A stretch of 46,921 nucleotides of DNA from Chloroflexota bacterium (GTDB lineage: Bacteria; Chloroflexota; Anaerolineae; Caldilineales; Caldilineaceae): NCBI GenBank assembly GCA_018969295.1, contig JAGWYN010000033.1, positions 1-46,921 on the forward strand. Direction: 5' to 3'. A program made the position numbers and the translations under genes. Shown one piece after another: positions 1-10,487 of the stretch. Within the stretch, counting starts at the first letter, position 1. Every line of letters begins with the position of its first letter. The notes below the pieces were generated by a model, which worked only from the letters and a program-made list of their open reading frames with translations, did not search any database and was not told the origin of the DNA.

Positions 1-47
1 GCGGCCGACCGACAAAGAGCGGTTGAAAGCAAACACTCCACCACCCC

Positions 48-674
48 ATGCATCACCCACCTACCAGCGGCTGGCTGGAACTGGTCTGCGGTTCCATGTT
101 CAGTGGCAAGACAGAAGAACTGCTGCGCCGCATCCGGCGTGCTGAAATCGGACGCCAACAAGTTCAAATTTTCAAACCGGCCATCGACAATCGTTACGGC
201 CTGGTGCGGGTCGCCTCCCACAACGGGGTTGCTCGCGAAGATGCTGTTGTTGTCCATTCCGCCGAAGCCATTCTGGAGCGCCTCTCCTCCGGCACCGAGG
301 TGGTCGCCATCGACGAAGTGCAATTTTTCGACGACACGATCCTTCAGGTCGTCGAAAAACTGGCTGGAAACGGGCTGAGGGTGATCGCAGCGGGTCTGGA
401 CCAAGATTTTCGTGGAGAGCCTTTCGGACCGGTGGCTGCGCTCATGGCGCTCGCCGAATATGTCGACAAATTGCAGGCCATCTGTGTGGTCTGCGGCGCG
501 CCGGCCAGCCGCACCCAACGGCTGATCGACGGACGGCCAGCACGCTACGACGACCCCGTGATTCTCGTCGGTGGCAGCGAAAGCTACGAGGCACGCTGCC
601 GAGCCTGCCACGCTGTGCCCGGCAGGCCGCGCCCCCTCTTCCTCCATGACGCTGCCGATCGTCTACCATCCTGA
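48..674 (+). CDS. tdk: thymidine kinase (type II)
   Basis: Cytosolic thymidine kinase of the salvage pathway, converting thymidine and ATP to dTMP; 208 aa, normal for the short bacterial type II family. Visible motifs: P-loop GSMFSGKT at residues 15-22, the catalytic acid in AIDEVQFF (Glu90), and two zinc-ribbon pairs, CVVC (146-149) and CRAC (184-187), typical of this family. No Shine-Dalgarno is evident before the ATG. A possible upstream frame stops at about position 26, so this may be the second gene of an operon entering from the left. The 3' end overlaps the next gene by 29 nt. Assignment is firm from the motifs. Confidence 0.95.
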   Translation: MHHPPTSGWLELVCGSMFSGKTEELLRRIRRAEIGRQQVQIFKPAIDNRYGLVRVASHNGVAREDAVVVHSAEAILERLSSGTEVVAIDEVQFFDDTILQVVEKLAGNGLRVIAAGLDQDFRGEPFGPVAALMALAEYVDKLQAICVVCGAPASRTQRLIDGRPARYDDPVILVGGSESYEARCRACHAVPGRPRPLFLHDAADRLPS

Positions 675-1557
675 CCATGTCGTCGCTTTGCCAGAAAGCC
701 ATCGCTTTCCGATGGCCAAATTTGGCAAGGTATACGAATGGCTGGTACGCGACGGGGTCGCCAGCCTCGACCAGTTTCATCTCTCCCAGCCAGCGACCGC
801 AGAACACGCAGCCCTCTGCCACGATCCCCGCTACGTCACCGCCTATCTGGCCGGCACGCTGGACAACCAGGCCCTGCGTCGCATCGGTTTTCCATGGAGC
901 GAACCGCTGGTCCACCGCACCTTGGCGGCGCTGGGCAGCACCCTGCTGACCGCCGAGCTGGCCTTGGCCCACGGGCTGGCCTGCAGCACGGCGGGCGGCA
1001 CCCACCACGCTTTTCACAGCTTTGGCTCCGGTTACTGCATCTTCAACGACCTGGCCATCACAGCTCGCTGGCTGCAGCGCTCTGGCAGAGTCCGCAGCGT
1101 GCTGATCGTCGACCTCGATGTACACCAAGGGGACGGCACAGCCAGCATTTTGCGCGACGATCCCGACCTGGTCACCTTTTCCATGCACTGCGAAGCCAAT
1201 TTCCCATTTCACAAGCAACAGAGCGACTACGATGTCCCCCTGCCCGTCGATCTCGACGATGGCGGCTATCTCCGGATCCTGGCCAGCTGGCTGCCTGATC
1301 TGCTGGATCAGCATCACCCCGATCTGGTGCTCTACGATGCCGGGGTCGACCCACATCGGTCAGACACCCTGGGCAAACTGGCGCTGACCGACCCAGGGCT
1401 GCTGGAACGAGATCACACTGTGCTTTCTCTCTGCGCACGTCGCGCCATTCCAGTGGCAACGGTGATCGGCGGGGGATACAGCAAAGAGATCGATACGCTG
1501 GCCAGGCGGCATACCCTCGTCCACAGAGCTGCCACCGAGGTCTGGCGACAGCTCTGA
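646..1557 (+). CDS. histone deacetylase family protein (AcuC/HDAC-like amidohydrolase)
   Basis: Zinc-dependent deacetylase of the arginase/HDAC fold, 303 aa. In order: the His-His dyad in GGTHHAFH (His120/121), the zinc-binding stretch DLDVHQGDG (Asp158, His160), the third zinc ligand in GVDPH (Asp235) and the C-terminal GGGY with the transition-state tyrosine. All catalytic residues are present, so it should be active; bacterial relatives act on acetyl-lysine, acetylated polyamines or small amides, and the substrate cannot be told here. The frame is open from 571, but alignment to the family (MTLPIVYHPDH) favours the ATG at 646, overlapping tdk by 29 nt. It is convergent with glgP after a 23-bp gap with no hairpin. 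Confidence 0.88.
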   Translation: MTLPIVYHPDHVVALPESHRFPMAKFGKVYEWLVRDGVASLDQFHLSQPATAEHAALCHDPRYVTAYLAGTLDNQALRRIGFPWSEPLVHRTLAALGSTLLTAELALAHGLACSTAGGTHHAFHSFGSGYCIFNDLAITARWLQRSGRVRSVLIVDLDVHQGDGTASILRDDPDLVTFSMHCEANFPFHKQQSDYDVPLPVDLDDGGYLRILASWLPDLLDQHHPDLVLYDAGVDPHRSDTLGKLALTDPGLLERDHTVLSLCARRAIPVATVIGGGYSKEIDTLARRHTLVHRAATEVWRQL

Positions 1558-1580
1558 CAGACCTTCAGCGATTCCTGGGC

Positions 1581-4040
<2,460 letters not shown>

Positions 4041-4117
4041 AAAAACCATCTCTTCCTCTTTGGTTGAAAGCACGCCGACCCATGCAGCATGCTTCAGGAT
4101 CCCACCGGCAGCCCCGT

Positions 4118-4984
4118 TCAGCCCCCCCCCAGGAACGCTGTCCGTAGGGGCATCCCCTGGCCAGCATCTGCCTGGCGCAACAGGGCAAGCAGGTCGGGCA
4201 ATCCCTCCAAAACCCAGTGTGGCGGGGCACTTTGTGCTTCAAACGCGGCTCGACTGTCCACCCCGGTCAAAACCCCAACTGTGGTCATTCCCAGCGCCAG
4301 AGCTCCCACAATATCGGTCTCGTAGCGGTCGCCGACCATCAACGCGTCGCTCGGCGTCACCGCCAGACGGCGCAAGGCCTCTTCGAACATAGGGGCGTTG
4401 GGTTTGCCGATGACCACCGGCTCTTTGTCGGTCGCCGCCGACAACAAAGCAAGGATGCTGCCAGCACCAGGGACCTGCCCCCGCTCGGTGGGGTAGGTTC
4501 GGTCGCTGTTCGTGCCAATGAAATGGGCGCCGTTGCGGATGGCCAGGGTCACATCGGCCAGGTCTCGGTAGGTCAATTCAAAATTGGCCCCCGAGACCGC
4601 ATAGGTCGCCGCAAAAGGGTCTTCAGTCAGCTCAAAACCAGCCTGGGCCAGCGCGCTGCGCAGCCCGCCCTGCCCCATGATGATTACCTTGCCCTCTGGC
4701 CACCCCCTGGCCACCTGATAACGCAGCCAGCTGGCAGTCGCCTCAGCACTTCCCAAAATCCGCTCGGGTGGCACCCGCAGCCCCATTGCCGCCACTCTGT
4801 CGCTGAACTGTTGTGAAGTGAACGCCGCATTGTTGGTCACCAGCATCCACTGCCGACCGGTGGCGTCGAGGTAGTCAAACAGCGCCTGGGCACCCGGAAG
4901 GGGACGGCTGCCGACGTAGATGACACCGTCCATGTCCAAAAAAACAGCGCGCAGGCGCGCCAGTGCGTGCAACGAATCAGCCAT
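4118..4984 (-). CDS. HAD-superfamily hydrolase, NagD/phosphoglycolate-phosphatase type
   Basis: Cytosolic HAD phosphatase with C2 cap, 288 aa. Motif I DMDGVIYVG (nucleophile Asp), motif II MLVTNN, the cap stretch IGTNSDRTYPTERG, motif III lysine in VIGKPNAPMF, and motif IV MVGDRYETDIVGA. This is the NagD/PGP/pNPPase-like subfamily; the substrate is likely a small phosphorylated metabolite (phosphoglycolate, UMP or a sugar phosphate), undetermined. The start at 4984 is chosen because its ATG sits inside the stop of the preceding gene (8-nt overlap, ATGGCTGA), a translational-coupling arrangement; an in-frame start 12 nt upstream is less likely. Same strand as glgP. Confidence 0.88.
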   Translation of the reverse strand: MADSLHALARLRAVFLDMDGVIYVGSRPLPGAQALFDYLDATGRQWMLVTNNAAFTSQQFSDRVAAMGLRVPPERILGSAEATASWLRYQVARGWPEGKVIIMGQGGLRSALAQAGFELTEDPFAATYAVSGANFELTYRDLADVTLAIRNGAHFIGTNSDRTYPTERGQVPGAGSILALLSAATDKEPVVIGKPNAPMFEEALRRLAVTPSDALMVGDRYETDIVGALALGMTTVGVLTGVDSRAAFEAQSAPPHWVLEGLPDLLALLRQADAGQGMPLRTAFLGGG

Positions 4985-5297
4985 CTTTCTCCACATCTAC
5001 CGCGGCAGCTGCCACGGCCCAGGCGACCACAAACCAGACCCCTCCGCCGATCGACAGGGCAATGGCCAGGTTGAGGGGTGCCAGCGGCACCTGACCACGC
5101 ACAATCCCAACAACCGTCAGCAGCAGGCCCACCGCCCCAAAGCCCAGACCCACTCTGACCGGCAACCCTCCCCATCCCCCCGCAGGCCCCACTTTCTGCC
5201 CGCTCCTATCGTCTGTCTTGAGATCGTCTGTCTTGAGAGTCTCCACTTTCCCCAATTCCTTGTCATGCAGGTACAATCTGAAAACGTATCTGTCCAT
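4977..5297 (-). CDS. small two-helix membrane protein, unknown function
   Basis: 106 aa, family not recognised. The N-terminal ~35 residues are charged and carry a duplicated KTDDL-type pentapeptide made by a 15-bp tandem repeat. Two hydrophobic segments follow (about residues 52-70 and 76-97), then a short charged tail. The C-terminal codons overlap the start of the HAD phosphatase, so the two are probably co-translated. The ATG at 5297 is chosen because longer reading would run into the divergent transporter gene at 5341. No strong ribosome-binding site is seen. Possibly a small membrane partner or a lineage-specific protein. Confidence 0.55.
   Translation of the reverse strand: MDRYVFRLYLHDKELGKVETLKTDDLKTDDRSGQKVGPAGGWGGLPVRVGLGFGAVGLLLTVVGIVRGQVPLAPLNLAIALSIGGGVWFVVAWAVAAAAVDVEKDG
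5208..5237. repeat. 15-bp tandem duplication inside the small membrane-protein gene
   Basis: Two exact copies of ATCGTCTGTCTTGAG lie head to tail (5208-5222, 5223-5237). On the minus strand they encode a repeated five-residue unit in the cytosolic part of the small membrane protein, so the duplication keeps frame. Confidence 0.9.
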
Positions 5298-5340
5298 CCG
5301 GGCCAGGTACACAGACCTTTCAAATTCTGGAGCCTGCTCG

Positions 5341-5706
5341 ATGAAACAGTTGATCCTGCTGTCGGTGACCGTCTCTCTCAATGTTTTTGGCCAGCTGATG
5401 ATGAAGCGCGGAATGAGCAGCGTCGGCGTCATCAGCGGCGATCTGAGTCTGCTGGTCGACAGCCTGGGCAGGGCGATTCTGAACCCTTTTGTGCTGGCCG
5501 GCGTCGCAGCCTACGGTTTCAGCACGGTCTTCTGGCTGGTCCTGCTGAGCCGGGTCGAACTGAGCTACGCCTACCCGGCGCTCAGCCTGGGCTACGTCCT
5601 GATTACACTGGTCAGCGCTGCAATTCTCGGCGAACAGGTCACCACTCTGCGCTGGGCCGGTGTCTTTGTCATCGTCGCCGGCGTCATTTTGGTGACGCGC
5701 GGCTGA
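5341..5706 (+). CDS. SMR/EamA-type small multidrug-resistance-like transporter
   Basis: 121 aa with four predicted membrane helices, the size and layout of small multidrug resistance and ArnE/EmrE-like proteins. The family stretch VELSYAYPALSLGYVLI sits in helix 3, and the C-terminus ends VFVIVAGVILVTRG. It may export cationic compounds or flip a lipid-linked sugar; function is not resolvable. The frame is open upstream, but the ATG at 5341 starts the first hydrophobic helix directly (MKQLILLSVTV). Divergent from the small membrane protein with 43 bp between them, and convergent with ftsH. Confidence 0.8.
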   Translation: MKQLILLSVTVSLNVFGQLMMKRGMSSVGVISGDLSLLVDSLGRAILNPFVLAGVAAYGFSTVFWLVLLSRVELSYAYPALSLGYVLITLVSAAILGEQVTTLRWAGVFVIVAGVILVTRG

Positions 5707-5750
5707 AGCTACTGCGCTTCGACAGCACACACAGCCGGAACCATTTTGCC

Positions 5751-7565
5751 CTAGGCCAAGAGCGCAGCAAACTCCTCGGCGTTGAGGGTCTCCCGTTCCA
5801 ACAGCGTGTTGGCCAGTTTGTGCAGCAGCTCCACGTGTTCAGCCAACAGCACACGCACCCGGCGATACGCAGAGTCGACCAGCAGATGCACCTCGGCGTC
5901 GATCTCTTCGGCGACTTCCTCGCTGTAGTCGCGCTGCTCGGCCAGGTCTCGCCCCAAAAAGACAAGTTCGTCCTGCTGGCCAAACTGCAGCGGACCCATT
6001 TTTTCGCTCATCCCATACCGGGTGACCATCGCCCGTGCCACCTGCGTGAGCTGTTGGATGTCCATCGAAGCGCCGTTCGAGACATCGCCAAAGACCAGTT
6101 CCTCGGCAACACGCCCGCCGAGCGCCACCGCAATGTGGTCCAGGAAGTAGGCACGCTTGGCCAACAGGCGGTCTTTCTCCGCCACACGCCAGACATAGCC
6201 GCCAGCCCCACCGCGCGGCACGATGGTGATCTTCTGCACCGGGTCTGAATTTTTGCAAAGGTAGGAGACCAACGCGTGGCCCGCCTCGTGGTAGGCCACC
6301 ACCTTTTTCTCCTGGGCAGACATCAGCCGGCTGCGCCGTTCGGGCCCCCCCATCCCCACCCGCTCGACTGCCTCCTGCAACTCCTGCATCCCAATCGCCC
6401 GCTTGTTGCGCCGCGCCGAGAGAATCGCCGCCTCGTTGACCACATTTTCCAGATCCGCGCCGACAAACCCAGGCGTCTGACGAGCAATTCGCTCCAGATC
6501 GACCCCCGGTTCCACCGGCTTGCCCCGGACATGTACCTCCAAGACCGCCCGCCGTCCGACGATGTCGGGGCGGTCCATGGTGACACGCCGGTCAAAGCGC
6601 CCCGGACGCAGCAGGGCCGGGTCCAGAATGTCGGGGCGATTGGTCGCCGCTATCAGGATCACGTTGGTGTCTGTTCCAAAACCGTCCATCTCCACCAGGA
6701 TCTGGTTGAGGGTCTGCTCCCGCTCGTCGTGTGACCCCCCCAGCCCGGTGCCTCGATAGCGCCCCACAGCATCAATTTCGTCGACGAAGATAATACAGGG
6801 GCTGTTGCGCTTGGCCTGATCAAACAGATCACGCACCCGGCTCGCACCTACCCCCACAAACATCTCCACAAACTCCGAGCCCGAAATGCTGAAGAAAGGC
6901 ACCCCCGCTTCCCCGGAGACGGCTTTCGCCATCAACGTCTTGCCCGTCCCAGGAGGGCCGACCAGCAACACCCCCTTGGGAATGCGAGCTCCCAGCGCCA
7001 CAAATTTTTGAGGTTCTTTGAGAAACTCGACAACTTCTTTGAGCTCCTCTTTGGCCTCGTCAGAACCGGCTACATCTTCAAATTTAACAGTCGGTTTGTC
7101 CCCGGTAAAGACGCGCGCCTTGCTCTTGCCAAACGACAACGCCTGGTTGCCCCCCCCTTGGGTCTGGCGGAATAAAATAAAAAAGAGCGCGCCAATGAAC
7201 AGAAGCGGCAGCAAATTGACGGCCAACGCCAGCCAGCTGCCACTGTTGCCCGGCGCTTCATATTTGAGGGTCACCTTTGCCAGCTGTTCAGGCAGAACCC
7301 CCAGACCCCTGAGCGTCTGGGTGACCGGCACCCCCTCCTCACGCCGCGACAGCACTGGCGCAGCCTCGTCGACAAGCTGCACACGCAGCTCGTCGCCGCT
7401 CACGAGCAATGTCTTGACCTCGCCCGCTTGAACCCGCCTTGCCAGCTCGGTCAGGCTGATCTGCTGCGGCGCATCCCCTGGCCGATAAATGTTGATAAAA
7501 AGTGTCGCCGCAGCCACCACAATCAACAGATAAACAAACGCGTTTCGACTCCAGTTTGCACCCAT
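5751..7565 (-). CDS. ftsH: ATP-dependent zinc metalloprotease FtsH
   Basis: Membrane AAA+ protease that degrades misassembled membrane and regulatory proteins; 604 aa. Helix 1 at about 10-27, a short extracytoplasmic domain, helix 2 at about 111-133, then Walker A GPPGTGKT (203-210), Walker B IIFVDEID (258-265), the second region of homology (ATNRPDILDPALLRPGRFDRR) and the zinc site HEAGH (426-430); the later SMDIQQ aspartate is the third metal ligand. The frame opens at 7703, but the ATG at 7565 has GGAGAGGAG six nt upstream and starts just before helix 1. All catalytic residues are intact. Convergent with the SMR-type gene. Confidence 0.97.
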   Translation of the reverse strand: MGANWSRNAFVYLLIVVAAATLFINIYRPGDAPQQISLTELARRVQAGEVKTLLVSGDELRVQLVDEAAPVLSRREEGVPVTQTLRGLGVLPEQLAKVTLKYEAPGNSGSWLALAVNLLPLLFIGALFFILFRQTQGGGNQALSFGKSKARVFTGDKPTVKFEDVAGSDEAKEELKEVVEFLKEPQKFVALGARIPKGVLLVGPPGTGKTLMAKAVSGEAGVPFFSISGSEFVEMFVGVGASRVRDLFDQAKRNSPCIIFVDEIDAVGRYRGTGLGGSHDEREQTLNQILVEMDGFGTDTNVILIAATNRPDILDPALLRPGRFDRRVTMDRPDIVGRRAVLEVHVRGKPVEPGVDLERIARQTPGFVGADLENVVNEAAILSARRNKRAIGMQELQEAVERVGMGGPERRSRLMSAQEKKVVAYHEAGHALVSYLCKNSDPVQKITIVPRGGAGGYVWRVAEKDRLLAKRAYFLDHIAVALGGRVAEELVFGDVSNGASMDIQQLTQVARAMVTRYGMSEKMGPLQFGQQDELVFLGRDLAEQRDYSEEVAEEIDAEVHLLVDSAYRRVRVLLAEHVELLHKLANTLLERETLNAEEFAALLA

Positions 7566-7589
7566 CAAAATCTCCTCTCCATGCCCCCC

Positions 7590-7598
7590 ATTGTAGCA
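7590..7598 (-). promoter_or_regulatory. putative ftsH promoter, extended -10
   Basis: Minus-strand TGCTACAAT: an extended -10 (TG, one base, TACAAT) with no clear -35. It would start RNA about 18 nt before the ftsH ATG, just upstream of the GGAGAGGAG ribosome-binding site. Confidence 0.5.
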
Positions 7599-7728
7599 GA
7601 GAGCCCAACAGAACGCCAGTGATCTTGCTTCAGTTTTGGCAAACCCAGCAGACACCAGATCGCCGGAGCCCCACCGCTGAAATCCTCGCCTGACCCCGCG
7701 CAAAGATGCGGCAATGGCGCTTCAGAGG

Positions 7729-7734
7729 TATACT
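7729..7734 (+). promoter_or_regulatory. possible -10 box for rlmN
   Basis: TATACT lies about 45 nt upstream of the rlmN start codon on the plus strand. No convincing -35 or TGn extension is present, so this is only a candidate. Confidence 0.3.
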
Positions 7735-7778
7735 GCCAGAAGCATTCGGTATTTTGACAGAAACGGCCAGGAACGACC

Positions 7779-8930
7779 TTGACAACCCCAAAAGCTGTAC
7801 AACCCCTCCCAGAACAGTGCACCCACGCCGAACGGGTCGCTTTGTTAGATTTTGACTTTGCGCAGCTGAGCCAGTGGTTGGCCCAATTCCAAGCACCGCA
7901 GTTTCGTGCCCGCCAGATTTGGGAATGGATCTACCGGCGGTATGCAGAAGACTTTGCCGCAATGAGCGATCTGCCCAGGACGCTGCGCGAGCAACTGGCC
8001 GCCACCGCTACCCTCACCCCGCTGGCACCCGTCGCCCAAATTGTCTCCTCCGACCGCGACACGGTCAAAGTGCTCTTTGAGCTGGCTGACGGACAGACCA
8101 TCGAGGCGGTGCTCATGCTCTACGACCAGCGCCGTACGCTCTGCATCTCCAGCCAGGCGGGCTGCGCCATGGGCTGCGCCTTCTGTGCCACAGCCCAGGG
8201 CGGGCTGGCACGCAACTTGACCAGCGGCGAAATCGTGGCCCAGGTGCTCTATTTCGCCCGCCACCTGGCCGACCCGACCCTGCCCCTCCCCTGCAGCGTA
8301 AAACGCCCTACCCAGGTCACCAATCTTGTGTTGATGGGCATGGGAGAACCGCTGCACAACTATACCAACGTCTGGGCAGCCCTGCACCGGCTGACAGCCC
8401 CAGATGCCTTCGGCCTCGGCGCCCGTCACATCACCCTGAGCACCGTCGGGCTGGTCCCCCAGATCGAACGCATGGCCGATGAAACGCTTCAGATCGGTCT
8501 GGCAGTCAGCCTGCATGCCCCCAACGATCTGCTGCGCACCCAGCTGGTGCCCGTCAACAAAGGCTACCCGGTCACAACCCTGTTGGAGGCAGTGCGCCGT
8601 TACGTGGCAAAGACCCGCCGTCGTGTCACCTTCGAATACGCGCTGATGGCGGGAATCAACGACTCGCCTGAACTGGCCCAGGAGATGGCTGCCAGGCTGC
8701 ACGATATCCTCTGCCACGTCAATCTGATCCCGCTCAACCCGGTCGCCGACAGCCCGTTTCAGCCCTCCAGCGACGCCGCCACCGCTCACTTTGCCCAGAT
8801 TCTGCAAAACGCAGGCATCCCCACCACGATCCGGCTGCGCCGCGGCATCGAAATCAACGCCGGCTGTGGCCAGTTGCGCCGCGCAGCGGCCCGCCAGCCC
8901 CTTTCACTCGAGATCGAAACGCGCCCTTAG
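7779..8930 (+). CDS. rlmN: dual-specificity RNA methyltransferase RlmN
   Basis: Radical-SAM enzyme methylating C2 of A2503 in 23S rRNA and A37 of some tRNAs. 383 aa, at the usual length. The 4Fe-4S motif is C-x3-C-x2-C at Cys129, 133 and 136; the N-terminal helical RNA-binding domain includes FRARQIWEWIY; the C-terminal INAGCGQL contains the methyl-accepting cysteine; VLMGMGEPLHNY is the SAM-binding strand. The start is a TTG with AGGA about 7 nt upstream; no ATG occurs in frame before the conserved N-terminal domain. Divergent from ftsH, followed by a repeat-filled gap and rpmB on the other strand. Confidence 0.95.
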   Translation: MTTPKAVQPLPEQCTHAERVALLDFDFAQLSQWLAQFQAPQFRARQIWEWIYRRYAEDFAAMSDLPRTLREQLAATATLTPLAPVAQIVSSDRDTVKVLFELADGQTIEAVLMLYDQRRTLCISSQAGCAMGCAFCATAQGGLARNLTSGEIVAQVLYFARHLADPTLPLPCSVKRPTQVTNLVLMGMGEPLHNYTNVWAALHRLTAPDAFGLGARHITLSTVGLVPQIERMADETLQIGLAVSLHAPNDLLRTQLVPVNKGYPVTTLLEAVRRYVAKTRRRVTFEYALMAGINDSPELAQEMAARLHDILCHVNLIPLNPVADSPFQPSSDAATAHFAQILQNAGIPTTIRLRRGIEINAGCGQLRRAAARQPLSLEIETRP

Positions 8931-9029
8931 TCTCCCCGCCCCAGAGAAGCGGCTAAATTTGGCAGCACAAAGAGCTTGCCGGTTTTACAGCACCGGCGAG
9001 TTCTCTGTTTCCCAAAAATCGACTTCTTC

Positions 9030-9093
9030 AAACCAGATGCAGCCTCAAACCAGATGCAGCCTCAAACCAGATGCAGCCTCAAACCAGATGCAG
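9030..9093. repeat. 17-bp tandem repeat, 3.8 copies
   Basis: Unit AAACCAGATGCAGCCTC is repeated exactly three times (9030-9046, 9047-9063, 9064-9080) with a partial fourth (9081-9093). It fills the gap between the convergent ends of rlmN and rpmB, where no conventional terminator is seen. Confidence 0.95.
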
Positions 9094-9104
9094 CTGGCCA
9101 ACCG

Positions 9105-9284
9105 TCACGCCTTGGTCTGGCTCTTGAGACAAGCCGTGCACAGACGCTTGGAGACTGCCCGTCCCCCTTCCATCACAGTCGTTTTCTGGATGTTGACGCT
9201 CCAGATGCGTCGTGTCGCCTTCTTCGACCAGGGACGGTTGTTGCCAAACTGCGGGCCTTTTCCACATTGCTGACACTTGGACAT
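9105..9284 (-). CDS. rpmB: 50S ribosomal protein L28
   Basis: 59-aa basic protein of the large ribosomal subunit. It starts MSKCQQCGKGPQFGNN, runs through a conserved RRIWSVNIQ segment, and ends ACLKSQTKA. Two CxxC pairs (Cys4/Cys7 and Cys49/Cys52) form a zinc ribbon, marking the zinc-binding type of L28. GGGGA lies 7-8 nt before the ATG. It stands alone, convergent with rlmN, with a good promoter on its own strand about 80 nt upstream. A monocistronic rpmB is common. Confidence 0.95.
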   Translation of the reverse strand: MSKCQQCGKGPQFGNNRPWSKKATRRIWSVNIQKTTVMEGGRAVSKRLCTACLKSQTKA

Positions 9285-9324
9285 GATTTTTCCCCTTTTT
9301 TGCGAAACCCGAGCCTACCGTCGA

Positions 9325-9355
9325 TTGGCAAAGCACAGGCATTTTTTGCTAAAAT
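9325..9355 (+). promoter_or_regulatory. candidate promoter toward degV
   Basis: TTGGCA at 9325-9330 and an extended -10 TGCTAAAAT at 9347-9355, spacing 19. It would give a leader of about 265 nt before degV and overlaps the start region of the opposing rpmB promoter. Confidence 0.35.
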
Positions 9356-9364
9356 CGACTTGGT

Positions 9365-9393
9365 ATTCTAGCACGGATCAGAAAGCCGTCCAA
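9365..9393 (-). promoter_or_regulatory. rpmB promoter
   Basis: Minus strand TTGGAC (9388-9393), 17-bp spacer, TAGAAT (9365-9370) with a TGC extension. RNA would start near 9358, about 75 nt before the rpmB ATG. Confidence 0.6.
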
Positions 9394-9573
9394 ACAGGGC
9401 GGTCTGCCAAAACAGGAGAGAAGCGTTTCACCGGCCAGAGGATGACAACAGAGTTGCCCAGAATTTTGCCGAAACCGTACGCCAGGAGTATCCTGAAGAA
9501 GCGGGCGCTACACAGTTGATTCGCTGACCCGTTGTGTAGTCGAAACCTCTATGCGAACAATTGTACCACAAAA

Positions 9574-9607
9574 GGAGGAAAGCGGCTTCCTCCACCCGCT
9601 GGGGTGG
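9574..9607 (+). promoter_or_regulatory. two adjacent hairpins in the degV leader
   Basis: GGAGGAA-agcggc-TTCCTCC (9574-9593) is a perfect 7-bp stem; CCACCC-gctg-GGGTGG (9592-9607) follows and shares two bases, so the two cannot both form fully. They end 20 nt before the degV ATG and could modulate its translation; this is inference. Confidence 0.4.
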
Positions 9608-9627
9608 TTTCCGCCGCCAGACCGATG

Positions 9628-10485
9628 ATGAATAAAGTTCGGATTGTCACAGACAGCAACGCCTTCCTGCCGCCAGATGTGCTCCCAAAGTACCCGATCA
9701 CGGTTGTGCCACATCGGATTAAAGTGGGAGGCTCTTTCTTCGAAGAAGACCCAGACTTCTCGACCGAAGAGCTCTTCGCCAAAGTGCGCGAGGCGCAACA
9801 GCTGGGCGTCTCCCGCCTGCCCGAAATCCAGGCCCCCAATGTCAACACCTTTCTCGACCTCTTCCATGCCAACGGCGAAGGGGAACAGATCGTCTGCATC
9901 CACATGAGCCGTGAGCTGAGCCCGATGTGGGCTACGGCTCGCAAAGCAGCCGAAATGCTGCGCGGCCGCTTTACCATTCGCGTCCTCGACAGCCAGAGCA
10001 CTACCTATGGGCTGGGCCTGCTGGTCCAACAAGCCGCCACAGCCGCTGAAGCGGGCGCCAGCGTCAACGACATTGCCCGCATTGTCAACGGCGCGGTCCC
10101 ACACCTCTATTTTGCAGCCTTCAGTGAAAGCTTGAACTACCTGGAACGCAGTACGACCTTGAGCCCCTCCCAGAGCCTGCTCGGCACCATGTTGGGCATC
10201 AAGGCAATGCTGATGATGGAGGATGGCAAGCTGATGACGCAGGAAAAGGTCCAGACGCGCGACGAAGTGGTCGAAAAACTGGCAGAGTTTGTCAACGAAT
10301 TTGCCTCGGTGCGCGACCTGGGCATCTTCGAAGAAGGCTACGACCCCCAACGCACAGGCCTCATCGAACGCCTGCGTGACACACTGCCCCAAACAGCGAT
10401 CCACCGGATCGACTACCGACCCAGCCTGGGCACCTATCTGGGTACCCAGGTGCTTGGGGTCCTTGTCTATGAAGGGGTGTACTGA
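9628..10485 (+). CDS. DegV family protein (fatty-acid-binding)
   Basis: 285 aa. DegV/FakB proteins bind a fatty acid and in Gram-positives present it to the FakA kinase. Typical features: N-terminal VRIVTDSNAFLPPD, the SRLPEIQAP segment, VLDSQSTTYGLG, and the C-terminal GTYLGTQVLGVLVY. No FakA (DhaK/DhaL-fused) gene is adjacent; the dhaK/dhaL pair 15 kb away belongs to a sugar operon. The frame opens earlier, but two adjacent ATGs (9625, 9628) precede the conserved start; the ribosome-binding site is weak (GGGGTGG in a hairpin). recG begins 2 nt after the stop, so the two form an operon. Confidence 0.88.
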   Translation: MNKVRIVTDSNAFLPPDVLPKYPITVVPHRIKVGGSFFEEDPDFSTEELFAKVREAQQLGVSRLPEIQAPNVNTFLDLFHANGEGEQIVCIHMSRELSPMWATARKAAEMLRGRFTIRVLDSQSTTYGLGLLVQQAATAAEAGASVNDIARIVNGAVPHLYFAAFSESLNYLERSTTLSPSQSLLGTMLGIKAMLMMEDGKLMTQEKVQTRDEVVEKLAEFVNEFASVRDLGIFEEGYDPQRTGLIERLRDTLPQTAIHRIDYRPSLGTYLGTQVLGVLVYEGVY

Positions 10486-10487
10486 AC

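Larger units (their letters stand above)
9285..9627. other. divergent intergenic region rpmB/degV
   Basis: 343 bp without a supported gene. It contains two facing promoter candidates (minus for rpmB, plus for degV) whose -10 boxes are about 10 bp apart, and two hairpins just before degV. A short open stretch ending near 9528 lacks a start codon and is not called. Confidence 0.6.

Noticed and set aside
1..47. End of an upstream gene
   Set aside because: A frame stops near base 26 but fewer than eight codons are visible, too little to call.
9030..9093. CRISPR array
   Set aside because: Units of 17 bp are directly adjacent with no spacers and no cas genes; a simple tandem repeat.
9368..9528. 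Small gene between rpmB and degV
   Set aside because: One frame is open for about 50 codons and looks protein-like at its end, but it has no start codon or ribosome-binding site.
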